This document shows positions 23,511 through 23,671 of a stretch of 23,671 nt of DNA, piece by piece. The DNA is from Xanthomonas hortorum (GTDB lineage: Bacteria > Pseudomonadota > Gammaproteobacteria > Xanthomonadales > Xanthomonadaceae): assembly GCF_002940005.1 (NCBI RefSeq), contig NZ_MDEF01000081.1; one strand, written 5' to 3'. Under the pieces are notes generated by a model. It was given only the letters and a program-made list of their open reading frames with translations. It made no database searches and was not told the DNA's origin. The position numbers and the translations under genes are program-made. How positions within the stretch are numbered: position 1 is the stretch's first letter; each line of letters starts with the position of its first letter.

Positions 23511-23556
23511 TGGTTGCAAGCGAGGCATGACATGCGCTGTCTGGATAACTGCGCGT

Positions 23557-23623
23557 CCGATCAGCTTCGCAACGCAACGAGATCAACAGGCAGGCTTTCA
23601 ACAAAGTAACCGGCTCACTTTCT
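23557..23623 (+). repeat. Linker repeat, copy 2
   Basis: Second copy of the CCGATCAGCTTCGCAACGCA linker. Unlike the first, it is separated from its type I element by an additional 46 bp of unique sequence (23511-23556). Confidence 0.75.
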
Positions 23624-23671
23624 GGTGCGGTGTCCTCGCCGATTGCGGGACCGTGTGGCGGCATGGATGCC
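23624..23671 (+). repeat. Type II palindromic element, copy 3 (cut by window end)
   Basis: Starts GGTGCGGTGTCCTCGCCG and reaches GGCGGCATGGATGCC at the window edge; only the left arm and half of the inner hairpin are visible. Confidence 0.8.

Larger units (their letters stand above)
22593..23671. other. Repeat-rich intergenic region to the right edge
   Basis: 1079 bp with no supported gene. It holds a promoter candidate for the TldD-like gene (22670-22699), then an alternating array of palindromic elements: type I (22916-23069), type II (23136-23245), type I (23375-23510) and a truncated type II (23624-23671), with a related linker after each type I copy. One undetermined base is at 23070. 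Confidence 0.8.

Noticed and set aside
22906..23664. Small proteins containing MDVLAACPAMVGG-like peptides, also seen near 9852-10166 and 10896-11483
   Set aside because: The peptides are translations of the palindromic repeats and recur with each copy; no start signals.
22916..23671. CRISPR array
   Set aside because: Repeats are long, palindromic, in both orientations and irregularly spaced, with no uniform spacers and no cas genes.

Overview
The window looks like chromosomal DNA of a Xanthomonas species or a close Xanthomonadaceae relative. The evidence is high GC with strong G/C preference at third codon positions, a GTAGGAGCGCGC/GCGCGCTCCTAC REP palindrome, remnants of a GGGAATCGGG-type intergenic repeat, and protein families whose wording I recognise from that genus. 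No tRNA, rRNA, transposase, integrase or CRISPR array was seen. One N at 23070 and two probable indels (in a DUF4175 gene and in an MFS transporter tail) suggest either draft-quality sequence or recent gene decay.

Layout. 1-262: no convincing gene. 263-4171: four leftward genes: a membrane-anchored HDOD protein, an emfourin-like inhibitor translationally coupled to a protealysin-like M4 metalloprotease, and an atypical SDR. 4172-8403: rightward genes: a NUDIX hydrolase, a secreted HSL-type alpha/beta hydrolase whose catalytic Asp position appears to be Ala, a Host_attach/baeRF-type protein, a thioredoxin, and a ProP-like MFS transporter with a shifted C-terminal tail. 8516-8965: a leftward SRPBCC protein. 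9113-11208: rightward EcsC-family and DUF938 methyltransferase genes, separated and flanked by palindromic repeats.

11485-22592 is one long leftward gene train. In transcription order it runs: TldD-like protease with a twin-arginine signal, TldE/PmbA-like partner, DUF4159 protein with a Tat signal, a REP palindrome, MoxR AAA+ ATPase, DUF58 protein, BatA-domain membrane protein, DUF4175 membrane protein (frameshifted here, with a His/Asp-rich segment), and a three-TM membrane protein with a central sugar-amidotransferase-like segment. Stop/start overlaps (ATGA) couple BatA to DUF4175 and DUF4175 to the last gene. The working picture (inference) is an envelope-located proteolysis/chaperone system: an AAA+ MoxR and DUF58 pair in the cytoplasm, three membrane proteins as scaffold or effector, and exported TldD/DUF4159 components.

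The repeat clusters at 9985-10354, 11232-11388 and 22916-23671 hold seven copies of a ~105-156 bp palindromic element in two subfamilies. Their stems differ in sequence between copies but stay self-complementary, which points to a conserved folded structure (a long stem carrying two internal hairpins) rather than a coding function.
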